From: an uncultured Tropicimonas sp.
GTDB taxonomy: Bacteria; Pseudomonadota; Alphaproteobacteria; Rhodobacterales; Rhodobacteraceae
Assembly (NCBI GenBank): GCA_947497945.1
Contig: CANMIP010000025.1
Span: 39,342-103,341 of the forward strand
DNA: 64,000 nucleotides
Reading direction: 5' to 3'
A program made the position numbers and the translations under genes. Of the stretch, positions 9,161 through 17,851 are shown one piece after another. Position 1 is the first letter of the stretch. Every line of letters begins with the position of its first letter. A model generated the notes under the pieces. It saw nothing but the letters and a program-made list of their open reading frames with translations. It did no database searches and was not told the origin of the DNA.

Positions 9161-9580
9161 ATCGGACCTCGATTTCTCTACAATGGGACCGCCTGCTTGC
9201 CTGTCGGCCCGGGGCGGGCGATGTCGCCGCTGGACTCACCCGACAGAGTAAGCCGGTTGCGGGCCACTGCAATGGCTGCTTGATTTCACTTCTTCACCTC
9301 TCGCGCCAGCGAGCAGATTGCATAGCCGGGTTTCCTTTGCCGCAGCGTCACATTGGTGGGAAGCGAGTCGTTTTCGTCCTGAACGACCGGACAATGCGGT
9401 CAGCCGCGCGAGACGGGACCGGTCTTCCGGAGGACAATGAGCGCATGCGCCGGGTCGGCGGAATGCGTCAGAGGGAGTAGCACCAGCTGCCCCCTTGTCG
9501 GGGCCCGATCACATCCCGGCTCTCGGTTCCTTTACCGCGGCAGGCTGGTGATCGGGGCTGCGAGACCCTAGACATGTGGG
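9161..9580. other. Non-coding divergent region between the CBS gene and selO
   Basis: These 420 bases separate divergent genes and must hold both promoters. No gene, repeat copy or strong operator was recognised. Short GC-rich dyads occur, none followed by a T-run. Confidence 0.4.
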
Positions 9581-11023
9581 ATGGATCTGAAAATCGCCTT
9601 CGACAACAGCTATGCGCGCCTTCCGGGCCGGTTCTTCATGCGGCAGGCGCCCGTTCCGGTGCGCGCGCCGGAGCTCTTGCTGCTCAATCTCGGTCTGGCC
9701 GAGGAGCTGGGACTGGCCGGGGACGCGCTGCAATCTCCCGATGGTGTCGAGATGCTTGCGGGCAATGCCGTGCCAGAGGGCGCCGAGCCGCTGGCGCAGG
9801 CCTATGCCGGGCATCAGTTCGGAGGATTCTCGCCGGTGCTGGGCGATGGCCGGGCAATCCTTCTGGGCGAGGTGATCGATGACACCGGAACCCGGCGGGA
9901 TCTCCAGCTCAAGGGATCCGGGCAGACAGCTTTCTCGCGCCCCGGCAGCGACGGACGGGCGCCGCTTGGGGCGGTGATCCGGGAGTTCATCGTCTCAGAG
10001 GCGATGCATGCGCTCGGCATCCCGACCACGCGGGCGCTGGCGGCGGTGGCCACGGGCGAGCATGTCCGGCGCGAGGCGATGCTGCCGGGCGGCGTGCTGA
10101 CGCGGGTTGCGTCCAGCCATATCCGGGTCGGAACCTTCCAGTTCTTCGCCGCGCGAGGCGATACCGAGGCGCTCCAGGCGCTGCTCGACTACGCTATCGC
10201 GCGCCACTTTCCGCAGGCCGACGGCCCGATGGGCTTCCTTGACGCCGTGATCGAAGGCCAGGCCAGGCTGGTGGCGCAATGGCTGGGCGTGGGCTTCATC
10301 CACGGCGTGATGAACACCGACAACACCGCGATCTCCGGCGAAACCATCGATTTCGGCCCCTGCGCCTTCATGGACAGCTTCCACCCGGCCACCGTCTATT
10401 CCTCCATCGATCGGGGCGGCCGCTACGCCTATATGCGCCAGCCGGAGATCCTCGCCTGGAACCTCGCGCAGCTTGCCTCGGCGCTCCTGCCGCTGATGGG
10501 CGAACCGCAGGACGCGGCGCTGGAGGCGGCACAGGCGGCGGTCGAGCGCTATCCGGAGTTGGTGCGCGCGCAATGGGCCGAGGTGTTCGGCCGCAAGATC
10601 GGGTTGCAGCGCCGCGAAGATGGCGACGCGGCGCTGGCGGCGGGGCTGCTGGAACGGATGGCCGAAGAAGGCGCGGATTTCACCAACACGTTCCGCGCGC
10701 TTGTGACGGGCCGGGCACGGGACGAATTCACCGATCCACTGGCCTTCGATCATTGGGAAGAAGGTTGGCGCGCGCGTCTTGCGCGGGAACCGGAGCCCGA
10801 GGCGCTGGCCGCACGGCTGAAACAGGCGAACCCGGCGGTGATCCCGCGCAATCACCGGGTCGAACAGGCGATCGCGGCGGCGATGCAAGGGGATCTGTCC
10901 GTGGCGACGCGGCTCATCGGCGCGCTGGCCCGGCCTTTTGACGACCTTCCGGAAGAGCTGGCCGACCTCGCCCGACCGCCGCTGGAGGAAGAGCGGGTTC
11001 AGCGCACCTTCTGCGGCACCTGA
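9581..11023 (+). CDS. selO: SelO/YdiU protein adenylyltransferase (AMPylase)
   Basis: A 480-residue pseudokinase-fold enzyme that transfers AMP from ATP to protein hydroxyls and acts in redox stress. Family motifs are present in order: [21 protein letters not shown] (60-90), the ATP-site L-Q-L-K-G-S-G-Q-T (about 109-117), and the active-site run [24 protein letters not shown] (about 240-265), whose N and D residues bind metal. The protein ends R-T-F-C-G-T. The cysteine is third from the end, where vertebrate SelO has selenocysteine. The last eight codons overlap the convergent EamA gene by 25 bases. Confidence 0.95.
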   Translation: MDLKIAFDNSYARLPGRFFMRQAPVPVRAPELLLLNLGLAEELGLAGDALQSPDGVEMLAGNAVPEGAEPLAQAYAGHQFGGFSPVLGDGRAILLGEVIDDTGTRRDLQLKGSGQTAFSRPGSDGRAPLGAVIREFIVSEAMHALGIPTTRALAAVATGEHVRREAMLPGGVLTRVASSHIRVGTFQFFAARGDTEALQALLDYAIARHFPQADGPMGFLDAVIEGQARLVAQWLGVGFIHGVMNTDNTAISGETIDFGPCAFMDSFHPATVYSSIDRGGRYAYMRQPEILAWNLAQLASALLPLMGEPQDAALEAAQAAVERYPELVRAQWAEVFGRKIGLQRREDGDAALAAGLLERMAEEGADFTNTFRALVTGRARDEFTDPLAFDHWEEGWRARLAREPEPEALAARLKQANPAVIPRNHRVEQAIAAAMQGDLSVATRLIGALARPFDDLPEELADLARPPLEEERVQRTFCGT

Positions 11024-11898
11024 CGGTTGATCAGCACCAGCCCCAGCGTGACAAGCGCCAGCGCACCGAGCAGGCCGGGCGCCAACTCTTCGCCGAGGAT
11101 CAGCCAGCCCATCGAGACCCCGAATATCGGAGTCAGGAAGCTGAAAGCGGCAACGGAGGCCGGGGGATAGACCGAAAGCAGCCAGAGCCAGATCGAGAAC
11201 CCGATCGAGACGACGAGCACGGTCTGCACCGCGAGTCCCCACCAATGGATCGGCTGCGGCTCGCGAAGCAGCTCGCCAAAGAGCGGCGAGAGCACAAGCA
11301 GGAGCGGCGCCGAGACGGCAACCTGCCAGAAGAGCTGGCTCTGCGCATCGACCCCGGCAAGCTTTGTGCCACGCGCACAGAGCGCGATCCCGGCCCAGGC
11401 AAAGGCCGCGCCAAGGGCGTAGAGATCGCCGGCCAGCGATGCCTCCCCGCCCCCGCTACCCCGGTTGAGGATTGCCCATGCGACGCCGGCGAAGGCGACC
11501 AGCAGGCCCGCCACCTTGTTCCGGTTCAGCCGCTCGCCGGGCAACACGAAATGCGCAGCAATCGCGAACCAGACCGGCATCGAATAGAAGATGACCGAGG
11601 AGCGGCTCACCGTCGTCAGGTCCAGCGCCTTGAAAAGGAAAAGGAACTCTGCAGTGAAGGCCAGGCCGATCAGCAGCCCGGCCGGCCAGATCTCTCGCCG
11701 CAGGTCCAGGCGCTTGCCCGCCAGCCGCATCAGCAGCCAGATGCAGGGCACCGCGCCGGCCGAGCGCAGCCCGGCCCAGAAGACGGGCTGCAACCCCTCG
11801 TTCACGACCTTGATGATGACCTGGTTGAAGCCCAGGAAGGCCGAAAAGCCGATCAGCGCCAGCGCACCGAACATGTCGATCCTGTCCTTGCGCGGCAT
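10999..11898 (-). CDS. EamA-family (DMT) transporter
   Basis: A 299-residue inner-membrane protein with about ten transmembrane segments arranged as two EamA repeats (roughly 10-145 and 160-292). The second repeat ends with the usual 'P-I-F-G-V-x-x-G-W-L-I-L-G-E' segment followed by a final helix. Members export amino acids and metabolites; the cargo is unknown. Its 3' end is convergent with selO and overlaps it by 25 bases. It diverges from the DUF2927 unit to its right. Confidence 0.85.
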   Translation of the reverse strand: MPRKDRIDMFGALALIGFSAFLGFNQVIIKVVNEGLQPVFWAGLRSAGAVPCIWLLMRLAGKRLDLRREIWPAGLLIGLAFTAEFLFLFKALDLTTVSRSSVIFYSMPVWFAIAAHFVLPGERLNRNKVAGLLVAFAGVAWAILNRGSGGGEASLAGDLYALGAAFAWAGIALCARGTKLAGVDAQSQLFWQVAVSAPLLLVLSPLFGELLREPQPIHWWGLAVQTVLVVSIGFSIWLWLLSVYPPASVAAFSFLTPIFGVSMGWLILGEELAPGLLGALALVTLGLVLINRQVPQKVR

Positions 11899-12072
11899 TG
11901 GCGATCCTCCTTGACCGGGCCGACCTGCGCCAGCACATGGCGGAAGTCAAGCCGGCGCAACAGAGGCAGCGTTGCAACGCTCCCCGGATTGTTACCGCGC
12001 CGGCGGATCAAAAGAGTTCACGCCGAATCACCCCCGCGATAGCCTCGCCCCATAACAAGGACGGAAAAATAC

Positions 12073-12231
12073 ATGTCCGAGAGAGCAGTGGCGACGGTTC
12101 GTCCCGAAGAGGCTGGGGACGAAGCGGAAATCTGCGGGCATCTGCCCCGCTATCCCGAATATGAAGGGGACTCCCCTTGCCGGGAGACAATCGACGCGGT
12201 CGATCTCGTCTCCGGCGAGGGCCAGGCGTGA
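12073..12231 (+). CDS. 52-residue ORF coupled to the DUF2927 lipoprotein gene
   Basis: A small ORF (begins MSERAVATVRPEEAGDEAEI, ends SGEGQA). The ATG at 12073 follows an A-A-G-G-A-C-G-G ribosome-binding-like stretch at about 9 bases. The TGA at 12229-12231 overlaps the GTG start of the next gene in the classic GTGA arrangement. The product is acidic and soluble with two cysteines, and has no recognised domain. Evidence for a real gene is the good RBS, correct spacing and 4-base overlap. It may be a leader peptide that sets translation of the lipoprotein, or a small protein in its own right. I do not recognise it. Confidence 0.5.
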   Translation: MSERAVATVRPEEAGDEAEICGHLPRYPEYEGDSPCRETIDAVDLVSGEGQA

Positions 12232-13601
12232 GGCTGCGCGCGATCCCGTTCGCGGCGCTGACCCTTGCGTTGGCGGCCTGTGCCCCCGGACCCTCGGCCG
12301 ACATTGCCGCCCGACAGGTGAGCAATGCCGCCCCGTTGCCGGCCATGCGAAGCTTCTCCACAGTCTCGTCGTCGCCCAGCGTCCGGACCAACCGTCAGCT
12401 TGCCGGCGACTTCCTCGAACTGACCTTCGAGCTGGAAAGCGGCCGCGAGATCCCGCGCCTGACCCGGTTCGACGGCGAGATCACGCTGGAGCTGCGGGGA
12501 GAGGCCTCGCAAAGCGTCCGGCGCGACCTCGACCGGCTGATCGCGCGGCTGAAGCGCGAGGCCGGGCTGCCCGTCCGGCTGGCCCGGACCGGCGAAGCGG
12601 CCTCCATCGTGGTCGAGGTGCTGCCGCGCAAGGAACTGCAACGCGCGGTGCCGCAGGCGGCCTGTTTCGTCGTCCCGCGCGTGCGCGGTTGGGAGGAGTT
12701 CCGCAAGGCGCGCCGCTCGGGCAAGGTCGACTGGACAACGCTCTACGAGCGCGAGGTGGCCTCTGTCTTCCTGCCCGGCGATGTCTCGCCACAGGAGGCG
12801 CGCGATTGCCTGCACGAGGAGATCGCCCAGGCGCTCGGACCTCTCAACGACCTGTATCGGCTGCCGGATTCCGTCTTCAACGACGACAATTTCCACACCG
12901 TTCTGACCGGGTTCGACATGCTCATGCTGCGCGTGACCTATGACCGGGCCCTGGCCAACGGGATGGGACGGGAACAGGTCGCGGCCGCCCTGCCCGGCAT
13001 CCTCGCCCGGCTCAATCCGCGCGGCGAACGCGCCGGCCCGCCGCCCGCACAACCGACACCGCATATCTGGGTCGAGGCGATCGAAAATGCGCTCGGTCCG
13101 CGCGGCACGCCCGGTTTCCGCCGCGCCCAGGCGCGACGCGCGGTCGATCTTGCCGGCGCGGCCGGCTGGAACGACACCCGCATGGCCTTCTCGCTCTATG
13201 CCTATGGCCGGCTGGCGCTCAACACCGCCCCGGACCAAGCCCTCTCCGCCTTTGTCGAAGCCTCCAATATCTACCATTCGCTCCCCGACACGCAGGTCCA
13301 GGCCGCCCATGTCGCCATGCAGCTCGGCGCTTTTTCCCTGAGTGCCGGCGAGGCCAACGCGACGCTGAGGCTGGTCGAAAGCAACCTTGCGGCGGTCCGA
13401 CAGGCAGAGAATGCGGCCCTTCTGTCGACCCTGCTGATGATGCGGGCCGAGGCGCTGGAATTGCTCGGACGCAGCTCCGAGGCAGCCGCGCAGCGCAACG
13501 AAGCGCTTGGCTGGGCCCGCTACGGTTTTGGCTCTGACAGTCTGGTGCGCGAACGCGCAAGCGAGATCGCGGCCCTTGCCCCCGTCCGGGCCGGCTTGTA
13601 A
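12228..13601 (+). CDS. DUF2927-domain lipoprotein
   Basis: A 457-residue predicted lipoprotein. From the GTG at 12228 the N-terminus is MRLRAIPFAALTLALAAC, a signal peptide ending in a lipobox (L-A-A-C), so it should be anchored in the envelope. The central part contains the DUF2927 region, with a conserved H-E-E-I-A-Q-A-L-G segment followed by DSVFNDDNFH. The HExxQ look is reminiscent of zinc-protease-like folds, but catalytic function is unproven. The C-terminal 170 residues are helical and TPR-like. A TTG at 12177 would lengthen the frame but destroy the signal peptide, so GTG is preferred. The function is unknown. Confidence 0.85.
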   Translation: MRLRAIPFAALTLALAACAPGPSADIAARQVSNAAPLPAMRSFSTVSSSPSVRTNRQLAGDFLELTFELESGREIPRLTRFDGEITLELRGEASQSVRRDLDRLIARLKREAGLPVRLARTGEAASIVVEVLPRKELQRAVPQAACFVVPRVRGWEEFRKARRSGKVDWTTLYEREVASVFLPGDVSPQEARDCLHEEIAQALGPLNDLYRLPDSVFNDDNFHTVLTGFDMLMLRVTYDRALANGMGREQVAAALPGILARLNPRGERAGPPPAQPTPHIWVEAIENALGPRGTPGFRRAQARRAVDLAGAAGWNDTRMAFSLYAYGRLALNTAPDQALSAFVEASNIYHSLPDTQVQAAHVAMQLGAFSLSAGEANATLRLVESNLAAVRQAENAALLSTLLMMRAEALELLGRSSEAAAQRNEALGWARYGFGSDSLVRERASEIAALAPVRAGL

Positions 13602-13630
13602 GCGGCTGTCGAGGCAAGGGGAGAAGAACG

Positions 13631-13795
13631 ATGATTGTCATTCTGGCCGCGCTGGCCGGCGCGATCTGGGGCGGGCTGCTGGCCAAGAAACGGGGCGGCA
13701 AACCGGCGGATATCGCACAATACGCGGCGGGCTACGGCATCGCATTCGCGCTTGCGGGGCTGTTTGTGACCATTGTCCTGGAGCGGCTCCTCTAG
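13631..13795 (+). CDS. 54-residue two-helix membrane protein
   Basis: The ORF starts at ATG 13631, 10 bases after a strong AGGGGAG ribosome-binding site. The product (begins MIVILAALAGAIWGGLLAKK) has two hydrophobic helices, about 1-18 and 34-51. They are joined by a basic loop KKRGGKPADIAQ, which predicts both ends periplasmic and the loop cytoplasmic by the positive-inside rule. It follows the DUF2927 gene by 29 bases and is probably co-transcribed. It is too short for routine gene callers; the function is unknown. Confidence 0.7.
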   Translation: MIVILAALAGAIWGGLLAKKRGGKPADIAQYAAGYGIAFALAGLFVTIVLERLL

Positions 13796-13858
13796 GTTTG
13801 GGCGGCCGCCGACGGAGCGAGTCTTCGCTGCGAATGCAAAGAACGACTTTCGGTAACC

Positions 13859-14005
13859 GTGCCAGCGCCTGCCCGTGGGGTGGCACTGCACCCTCAGTGG
13901 TCTGCACTTTATCCCGGCCAAACCCGAAATGGATCAGGAAATAGCGCGCTTGTAACTAAGCGCCAGCCCGCCGCAACGGCGGCTTCGCCCTGTTTCCGTG
14001 CCCGC
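13859..14005 (-). repeat. Dispersed intergenic element, copy D (inverted, one end deleted)
   Basis: Read on the minus strand it keeps the flank 'ggcacggaaacagggcgaagccgcc', the GCGGGCTGGCGCTT segment, the core 'GTTTGGCCGGGATAAAGTGC' and an intact right terminal repeat (13859-13876). About 20 bp corresponding to the left terminal inverted repeat are missing. It lies in the 346-base gap (13796-14141) between the 54-residue gene and the VWA gene; the rest of that gap holds only the VWA leader. Confidence 0.8.
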
Positions 14006-14141
14006 AATCGCCCCTTTGCGACCGCCCGCAAACGGGGCAGCGTCTCCCCCTCCCCCCTTGCGCCGTATTCGACCTTGCCGGAACTTGACCCTCGCGCCCT
14101 CTCGCCCGACTGTGGCGTGCAAGACCAAACCGAGAGGCACG

Positions 14142-15323
14142 ATGTTCCTTCCCTTCTTCCAGACCCTGCGCGAGGGCGGCGTCCCCGTTTCTCTGCGCGA
14201 ATATCTCGCCTTCCTGGAGGGGATGTCGGCCGGGCTCGTGACCTATGATCTCGACGGGTTTTACTATCTCGCCCGCTCCGCCATGGTGAAGGACGAACGC
14301 CATCTCGACCGCTTCGACCGCGCCTTCGCCGCCTCCTTCGATGGCGTGGAAGCGATCACCGCCGAACAGGTGATGGAAGCGCTGGACCTGCCGGAGGACT
14401 GGCTGCGCAAACAGGCCGAGAAACATCTCAGCCCCGAGGAAATGGCCGAGATCGAGGCGCTTGGCGGCTTCGACAAGCTGATGGAGACGCTCAAGGAACG
14501 GCTCAAGGAGCAGGAGGGCCGCCATCAGGGCGGCAACAAGTGGATCGGCACCGCCGGCACCTCGCCCTTCGGCGCCCATGGCTATAACCCGGAAGGCGTG
14601 CGCATCGGCCAGAAGGAGAGCCGGCACAGGCGCGCGGTCAAGGTCTGGGACAAGCGCGAATTCCGCAATCTCGATGACAGCGTCGAGCTGGGCACGCGCA
14701 ATATCAAGGTGGCGCTGAAGCGGCTCCGGCAATGGGCGCGGCATGGCGCCCATGACGAGCTGGATCTCGACGAGACGATCCGCGCCACTGCCGATCACGG
14801 CTATCTCGACGTCAAGATGCGGCCCGAGCGGCATAACGCGGTCAAGGTGGTGATGTTCCTCGATGTCGGCGGCTCGATGGACCCGTTCATCAAGGTGGTG
14901 GAAGAGCTGTTCTCGGCCGCGCGGGCCGAGTTCAAGCATCTCGAATACTATTACTTCCACAATTGCCTCTATGAAGGCGTCTGGCGCGACAATCGCCGCC
15001 GCTGGGACGCGCAGACCCCGACCTGGGAGGTGCTCAACACCTATGGTCCTGATTACAAATGCATCTTTGTCGGCGATGCCGCGATGAGCCCCTACGAGGT
15101 GCTGCATCCCGGCGGGGCCAACGAGCACTGGAACGCGGAGACCGGCGAGACCTGGCTGCGCCGCGCGCGGGCACAATGGCCGGACCATCTCTGGATCAAC
15201 CCGACGCCCGAACGGCTCTGGGGCTACACCCAATCCATCGGCATGATCCGCCAGATATTCGAGGAACGCATGGTGCCGATGACGCTGGAGGGGATCGACC
15301 GGGGCATGCGCGAGCTGGGCTGA
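14142..15323 (+). CDS. VWA-domain protein of the CoxE family
   Basis: A 393-residue protein. The start at ATG 14142 follows GAGAGG at 5 bases. The N-terminal 200 residues are helical and highly charged. The C-terminal von Willebrand A fold begins near residue 235 with VVMFLDVGGSMDPF. The metal-site motif is D-x-G-x-S instead of D-x-S-x-S, a variant common in this family. A later GDAAMSPYE supplies a further acidic/serine patch. CoxE-type proteins usually work with a MoxR-class AAA+ ATPase in metal-centre or complex maturation. No such ATPase gene is adjacent here, so its partner must be elsewhere. The reading before 14142 overlaps repeat D and is rejected. Confidence 0.85.
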   Translation: MFLPFFQTLREGGVPVSLREYLAFLEGMSAGLVTYDLDGFYYLARSAMVKDERHLDRFDRAFAASFDGVEAITAEQVMEALDLPEDWLRKQAEKHLSPEEMAEIEALGGFDKLMETLKERLKEQEGRHQGGNKWIGTAGTSPFGAHGYNPEGVRIGQKESRHRRAVKVWDKREFRNLDDSVELGTRNIKVALKRLRQWARHGAHDELDLDETIRATADHGYLDVKMRPERHNAVKVVMFLDVGGSMDPFIKVVEELFSAARAEFKHLEYYYFHNCLYEGVWRDNRRRWDAQTPTWEVLNTYGPDYKCIFVGDAAMSPYEVLHPGGANEHWNAETGETWLRRARAQWPDHLWINPTPERLWGYTQSIGMIRQIFEERMVPMTLEGIDRGMRELG

Positions 15324-15417
15324 AGCCGTCTCGCCGCAATTCGGCGTCCAGCGCTTGGTTGCGAGACCAGGCCGCGACCGTTATCGCGAACCCACCCTCT
15401 CCTTGCCGGGTCATCCG

Positions 15418-16284
15418 ATGTTTCGCCCCTCCGCCACTGCGCTCTTCCTTGCCGCGGTCTTCCTGATCACCGCCATGTCGGCCATCGTCCGGCTGCTTGC
15501 CTCCGACCTGCCGATCGGACAGATCCTGTTCTGGCGCTCGGCGGCGGCGCTGGTGCCGATCCTGGGATATATGGCGCTGCGCCGCGAGTTTCCGGCCGCC
15601 CTGGCGACGCGCCACCCGAGACTGCATCTCACGCGCAGCCTGTTCGGCGTGCTCTCCATGGCACTGTCCTTCCTCTCCCTGGCCTATCTGAGCGTGGCGA
15701 CGGCCCAGGCGCTCGCCTATCTGACGCCGGTCCTGACCCTGCCCATGGCGGCGCTGATGGCGGGGGAGCAGCTTACGCGGCGGGTGGTTCTGGCGGCGCT
15801 CACAGGCTTCGCGGGGGTGCTCTTCATGGCGGGCGGGGCGCTGGCCCTCCCCGGACAGGGCGCTATGATCGGCGTTGCGGCCGGCCTGGGATTCGCACTG
15901 ACCATGGCCTTTGTCCGGGTGCATATCCGCAGCATGACCCGCACCGAACGCCCCTCCACCATCGCCTTCTACTTTGCGCTCACAGGCAGCGCCGCGGGGC
16001 TGGCCAGCGCCCCTTTCGGCTGGCAGCCCCATGACGCGGCGACGCTGGGCTGGCTGCTCCTGGCCGGCCTGCTCGGCGGGCTTGCCCATGTGCTCTCTGC
16101 CGAAGCGGTGGCCCGGGCGCCGGTCTCGCGCCTTGCCCCGCTGGAATATACCGGCCTGCTCTGGGCGATCGGCTTCGACATCCTGCTCTTCGGCGACCTG
16201 CCCAGCTGGTACGGCGCGGTCGGGGCCACGGCGATTCTCGCGGCCGTCGCCCTGGCCACGCGACCCACGGCCCCCGCGCAATAA
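15418..16284 (+). CDS. EamA-family (DMT) transporter
   Basis: A 288-residue protein with ten hydrophobic segments in two EamA repeats (about 1-135 and 147-282). It contains the typical first-repeat pattern 'FWRSAAALVPI' and 'AQALAYLTPVLTLPMAALMAGE'. I chose the ATG at 15418 because it begins the first helix directly (MFRPSATALFLAAVFLI); 21 upstream codons would add a non-membrane tail. This subfamily includes S-adenosylmethionine and riboflavin carriers, but no cargo can be assigned. It is preceded by the VWA gene at 94 bases and followed closely by the M48 peptidase gene. Confidence 0.85.
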   Translation: MFRPSATALFLAAVFLITAMSAIVRLLASDLPIGQILFWRSAAALVPILGYMALRREFPAALATRHPRLHLTRSLFGVLSMALSFLSLAYLSVATAQALAYLTPVLTLPMAALMAGEQLTRRVVLAALTGFAGVLFMAGGALALPGQGAMIGVAAGLGFALTMAFVRVHIRSMTRTERPSTIAFYFALTGSAAGLASAPFGWQPHDAATLGWLLLAGLLGGLAHVLSAEAVARAPVSRLAPLEYTGLLWAIGFDILLFGDLPSWYGAVGATAILAAVALATRPTAPAQ

Positions 16285-16332
16285 TCCCTTGCGGCCTTGC
16301 CGTGGCGGCCGCGCCGGCCCATATTTTCAACT

Positions 16333-17028
16333 ATGTTGAAGCTCACCCCCATCCTGCTGATGATTGCCTACGGGTTGATCATGTATCGTTTCTCCGCCTG
16401 GAAAACCGCGAAGGAGCTGGATACGCGCTCGACCGAGCTGGCCGATCCCGGCTTGCGGCGGCTGACGGACCGGATGGCCGAGGCGCTGGATCTCGACCGG
16501 ATCCGCGTCTTCATCTACGAGGTTGCACCGATCAACGGGCTGGCCGCGCCGGACGGGCGCATCTTCATCACCCGCGGCTTTTATGACCGCTATCGCGCCG
16601 GCGAAGTGTCGGGAGAGGAAATAGCCTCCGTCATCGCCCATGAGCTCGGCCATGTCGCGCTCGGTCATTCACGGCGCCGGATGATCGATTTCTCCGGCCA
16701 GAATGCGGTCCGCATGGCGCTCGCAACCATGCTCAACCGGTTCCTGCCGGGCCTGGGCGCGCTGATCGCCGGGGCGCTGACCTCGCTGCTCGTCGCGCGA
16801 CTGAGCCGGCAGGACGAGTTCGAGGCGGATGCCTATGCCTCCGCGCTGCTGGTCAAGTCCGGGATCGGGACAGCGCCGCAGAAGAGCCTGTTTTCCAAGC
16901 TCGAACAGCTGACGGGCGGTCTCGGCGCGGGCACCCCCGCATGGCTGATGAGCCATCCGAAGACGAAGGCGCGCGTGGCGGCCATAGAGGCGCGGGAGGC
17001 GCGGTGGGACGCTCCAAGGATCGAATGA
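16333..17028 (+). CDS. M48-family zinc metallopeptidase, membrane-associated
   Basis: A 231-residue protease of the HtpX/Oma1 clan. An N-terminal hydrophobic segment (MLKLTPILLMIAYGLIMY) is followed by the peptidase domain. The zinc motif is H-E-L-G-H near residue 107 and the third ligand is the glutamate in D-E-F-E-A-D-A. A second hydrophobic segment lies between them (LPGLGALIAGALTSLLVA). The active site probably faces the cytoplasm or membrane surface and acts in protein quality control. It is a stand-alone enzyme with no tail repeats. A start 12 codons upstream is possible but puts charged residues before the helix. Confidence 0.88.
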   Translation: MLKLTPILLMIAYGLIMYRFSAWKTAKELDTRSTELADPGLRRLTDRMAEALDLDRIRVFIYEVAPINGLAAPDGRIFITRGFYDRYRAGEVSGEEIASVIAHELGHVALGHSRRRMIDFSGQNAVRMALATMLNRFLPGLGALIAGALTSLLVARLSRQDEFEADAYASALLVKSGIGTAPQKSLFSKLEQLTGGLGAGTPAWLMSHPKTKARVAAIEAREARWDAPRIE

Positions 17029-17125
17029 GGAGAAGGGCGGCATGGGGGCCGGTCGCAGATCTTGATCCGGTTTCGGATGGAGCGGGCAATGCCCGCCGAC
17101 ATGTGTCCCCGCAGGCAGGACGCCG

Positions 17126-17455
17126 CTAGCGCCGCATACCCGTGCCGATCTTATCCAGGATACGTTCGACCTCGCCCATGCCGGTCTCGCGACTGCGCGC
17201 GACAATGGCATCGAAACGGCGGCGCAGCGCCTCCTTCTCCTTGCCCTTGCAATCATTCCAGGGTCGCCCCTGCAGCCCCATTTCGATCACGTAATAGCCG
17301 ATGAAATGCGGCCGTGTGCCGATCTCGAGCAGCCGGCGATAGGTCTCGTCGGCGCCAAGCGCACGCAGTTCATCCGCCGAACGGATGCCGGCACGCGTAC
17401 AGGCGGCCTCCATGGCCGGGCCAAGATTACGTATCGATGAGACGGGGTCTGCCAT
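17126..17455 (-). CDS. TfoX/Sxy C-terminal domain-like protein
   Basis: A 109-residue protein. Residues 1-80 form the helix-hairpin-helix-like TfoX_C unit: S-S-I-R-N-L-G-P-A-M-E, AGIRSADELRALGADETYRRL, then GLQGRPWND. The N-terminal TfoX domain is absent. Such stand-alone domains are common in Alphaproteobacteria, and their link to competence control is not established. It reads opposite to the M48 gene, with 97 bases between the two stops. Confidence 0.75.
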   Translation of the reverse strand: MADPVSSIRNLGPAMEAACTRAGIRSADELRALGADETYRRLLEIGTRPHFIGYYVIEMGLQGRPWNDCKGKEKEALRRRFDAIVARSRETGMGEVERILDKIGTGMRR

Positions 17456-17851
17456 GGTGGCAAACCTACCTGTCCGGGCAGCACGAGCAAGGTGCCGATC
17501 AAAATAGCCCGGTCAGATACTTGCGAAATCAGTAAAGGAATAGCGTGGGCGACGGCCCAGTTCCGGCGTCGGCTTTTGCTGTTCACGCGCGGGATCGCGC
17601 CGTGTCTTGGCCTCGGGCGGGGATTCAGCTGCAGTCTTGGGTGGTGGTGTCTGGTACTCACTCATCTGTTCTGGCTCACATTTAAGCGGCCGGACAACGC
17701 GCCGGCCGGTGGGTCGTTGGTCCTGCAATGAGAGCAGAAAGTGTTAACAAAAGACAGGGGAATTCTCTCTGGAGACAGATTGTTTCCAATACCACCCGGA
17801 TTATTGCAACATTGTGAAGCCACCTCTCACCAAGGGTAAGAAACGCGCCCC
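17456..17851. other. Mostly non-coding gap between the TfoX-like and SLAC1 genes
   Basis: Within these 396 bases the only coding candidate is a 50-codon minus-strand ORF (listed separately). The part at 17730-17850 is noticeably AT-richer than its surroundings (runs such as gtgttaacaaaag and attattgcaacattg). It may hold the promoter of the TfoX-like gene. Confidence 0.4.
17513..17665 (-). CDS. Possible 50-residue disordered protein
   Basis: A minus-strand ORF from ATG 17665 (begins MSEYQTPPPK, ends YSFTDFASI) giving a proline-, lysine- and arginine-rich, probably disordered peptide. The upstream ribosome-binding site is weak (GTGAGCCAGAACAG). It has no recognised domain. It is kept because it fills a gap otherwise without a gene and its composition is not that of a frame shadow; it could be spurious. 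Confidence 0.3.
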   Translation of the reverse strand: MSEYQTPPPKTAAESPPEAKTRRDPAREQQKPTPELGRRPRYSFTDFASI

